From Tessaracoccus palaemonis (lineage in GTDB: Bacteria > Actinomycetota > Actinomycetes > Propionibacteriales > Propionibacteriaceae): 64,000 nucleotides of DNA. Below the pieces are notes generated by a model, which did not search any database, was not told where the DNA came from, and saw nothing but the letters and a program-made list of their open reading frames with translations. Both the position numbers and the translations under genes were made by a program. Location: contig NZ_CP079216.1 of NCBI RefSeq assembly GCF_019316905.1, forward strand, positions 434,001-498,000. Direction: 5' to 3'. Positions 63,060 through 64,000 of the stretch are shown here, piece by piece (position 1 is the stretch's first letter; the number at the start of each line of letters is the position of its first letter).

Positions 63060-64000
63060 GCACCGCAGCCGCCGCCCCGACCGCAGCCCCGTCCAAGGCC
63101 GGTCAGATCCTGAGATCCTCGCTCCAGCAGCTGTTCGTCTTCGCAGCGCTGATCGTGGTGTTCGTGTTCTTCATGATCTTCGCGAACAACTTCGGCCCGG
63201 GCATCATCCCTGACATCCTGCTCCAGGCCGCCGCCATCGGCACCATGGCACTGGGCGCGACGTTCATCATCGCCACCGGCGGCATCGACCTGTCGGTCGG
63301 CACGGGCATGACCTTCTGTGCCGTGATGGCGGGCGTGTTCATGTCAAGCGCCTTCATGAACCTTCCGCTCGGCATCGGCCTGCTGCTGACCATCCTGGTC
63401 GGCATCGCCATCGGCCTTGTCAACGGCTTCCTGATCGCCTACCTCGACATCCCGCCGTTCATCGCGACGCTGGCCATGATGATGGTCACCCGCGGCCTGT
63501 CGCTGATCATCTCCAAGTCGTCGTCGATCAAGATCGAGAACCCCGACTACTCGGCCATCTCGAACGGGCGCATCCTGCCGTTCCTGTCGAACGCGGCGCT
63601 GATCTTCGTCGTCCTCGGCATCGTGGCGGCGTTCCTGCTCGGCAAGACGCTGCTCGGCCGCTACGCCCTGGCGATCGGCTCCAACGAGGAGGCCACGCGC
63701 CTGTCCGGCATCAACGTGCGCCTGTGGAAGATGCTCGTCTACGTCACCGCCGGCATCTTCACAGCGCTCGGCGCCATCCTCTACTCCGGTCGGTTCGGCT
63801 TCGTGCAGCCCGCGGAGGGCCTCGGCATGGAGCTGCAGGTCATCGCGGCCGTCGTCATCGGCGGCACGTCGCTGTCGGGCGGCCGCGCCAACATCGTCGG
63901 CACCATGATGGGCGCCCTGCTCATGATGACGCTCACCGTCGGCCTCCAGATGATGGGCATCCCCAACCAGTGGCAGCTCGTCGTCACCGGCGTCATCGTC
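63056..64000 (+). CDS. sugar ABC transporter permease (RbsC family), partial
   Basis: GTG 63056; open to the window end, 315 residues seen. About eight to nine membrane segments and the family motif GGIDLSVGTGM near residue 78 and VIGGTSLSGGRANIVGT near residue 268. Partner of the upstream ATPase; a binding-protein gene is expected further on. Only the last 10-40 residues seem to be missing. Confidence 0.93.
   Translation, partial: MSTAAAAPTAAPSKAGQILRSSLQQLFVFAALIVVFVFFMIFANNFGPGIIPDILLQAAAIGTMALGATFIIATGGIDLSVGTGMTFCAVMAGVFMSSAFMNLPLGIGLLLTILVGIAIGLVNGFLIAYLDIPPFIATLAMMMVTRGLSLIISKSSSIKIENPDYSAISNGRILPFLSNAALIFVVLGIVAAFLLGKTLLGRYALAIGSNEEATRLSGINVRLWKMLVYVTAGIFTALGAILYSGRFGFVQPAEGLGMELQVIAAVVIGGTSLSGGRANIVGTMMGALLMMTLTVGLQMMGIPNQWQLVVTGVIV

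Overview
This window looks like chromosomal DNA of a high-GC actinobacterium. The signs are the GC-rich third codon positions, the many GTG starts, the DtxR/IdeR-type iron boxes, a HAIR (HspR) element in front of clpB, the DUF222/HNH and DUF1707 genes, and many promoters that appear to give leaderless transcripts. A B12-dependent propanediol utilisation (Pdu) bacterial microcompartment operon ending in a malate dehydrogenase gene suggests a propionibacterium-like organism (Propionibacteriales). I cannot name the genus from sequence alone.

Layout. (1) 1-6064, minus strand: a tightly overlapping cassette of an intracellular subtilisin-like S8 protease, an ECF-like sigma factor, a small beta-rich protein, a TPR-CHAT caspase-like protein and a large unrecognised protein cut by the window edge. 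(2) 6283-9683: lactaldehyde reductase (fucO), a small charged protein and a DUF222/HNH protein. (3) 9684-12241: gene-poor repeat land with a complete IS256-family element (1439 bp, 8-bp target duplication) inserted in a repeat copy. (4) 12242-19216: glycogen phosphorylase on minus, then an iron-siderophore ABC importer under two candidate iron boxes, and a DUF2277 gene. (5) 19221-35715: the Pdu microcompartment locus as two divergent operons. Minus: pduU-pduV-pocR-pduQ. Plus: pduA-B-C-D-E-G-H-K-J-L-eutJ-flavoprotein-N-O-P-mdh. (6) 35719-38390: a three-gene minus-strand module resembling type VII secretion-associated genes. (7) 38514-47170: mgtC-like, a secreted CAP-domain protein, clpB, repeat-rich intergenic DNA, an SDR, two DUF1707 paralogues and pdxH. 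(8) 47175-59041: housekeeping and envelope genes, including a MhuD-like heme oxygenase, a sortase-like protein lacking the catalytic His and Cys, pyrE, lemA, dedA, yceI, an RNA methyltransferase and fba. (9) 59087-61335: an ArsR repressor and a P1B-type ATPase. (10) 61542-64000: ATPase and permease of a sugar ABC importer, cut by the window end.

How the parts work together. FucO can make 1,2-propanediol from lactaldehyde. PduCDE (reactivated by PduGH, cofactor made by PduO) turns propanediol into propionaldehyde inside a shell of PduA/B/J/K/N/U. PduP, PduL and PduQ dispose of the aldehyde as propionyl-CoA, propionyl-phosphate and propanol. PocR is the likely activator. The mdh gene coupled to pduP may link NADH made by PduP to the propionate (Wood-Werkman) pathway. 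No pduM, pduS, pduT, pduW, pduX or pduF is present here.

The most unusual observations are the CHAT/S8/sigma cassette with a triple YYVSMP repeat in its protease, dispersed repeats that sit in frame inside two Pdu genes and encode nearly the same 28-residue peptide, the sortase-like pseudoenzyme coupled to pyrE, and the mdh gene at the end of the pdu operon.
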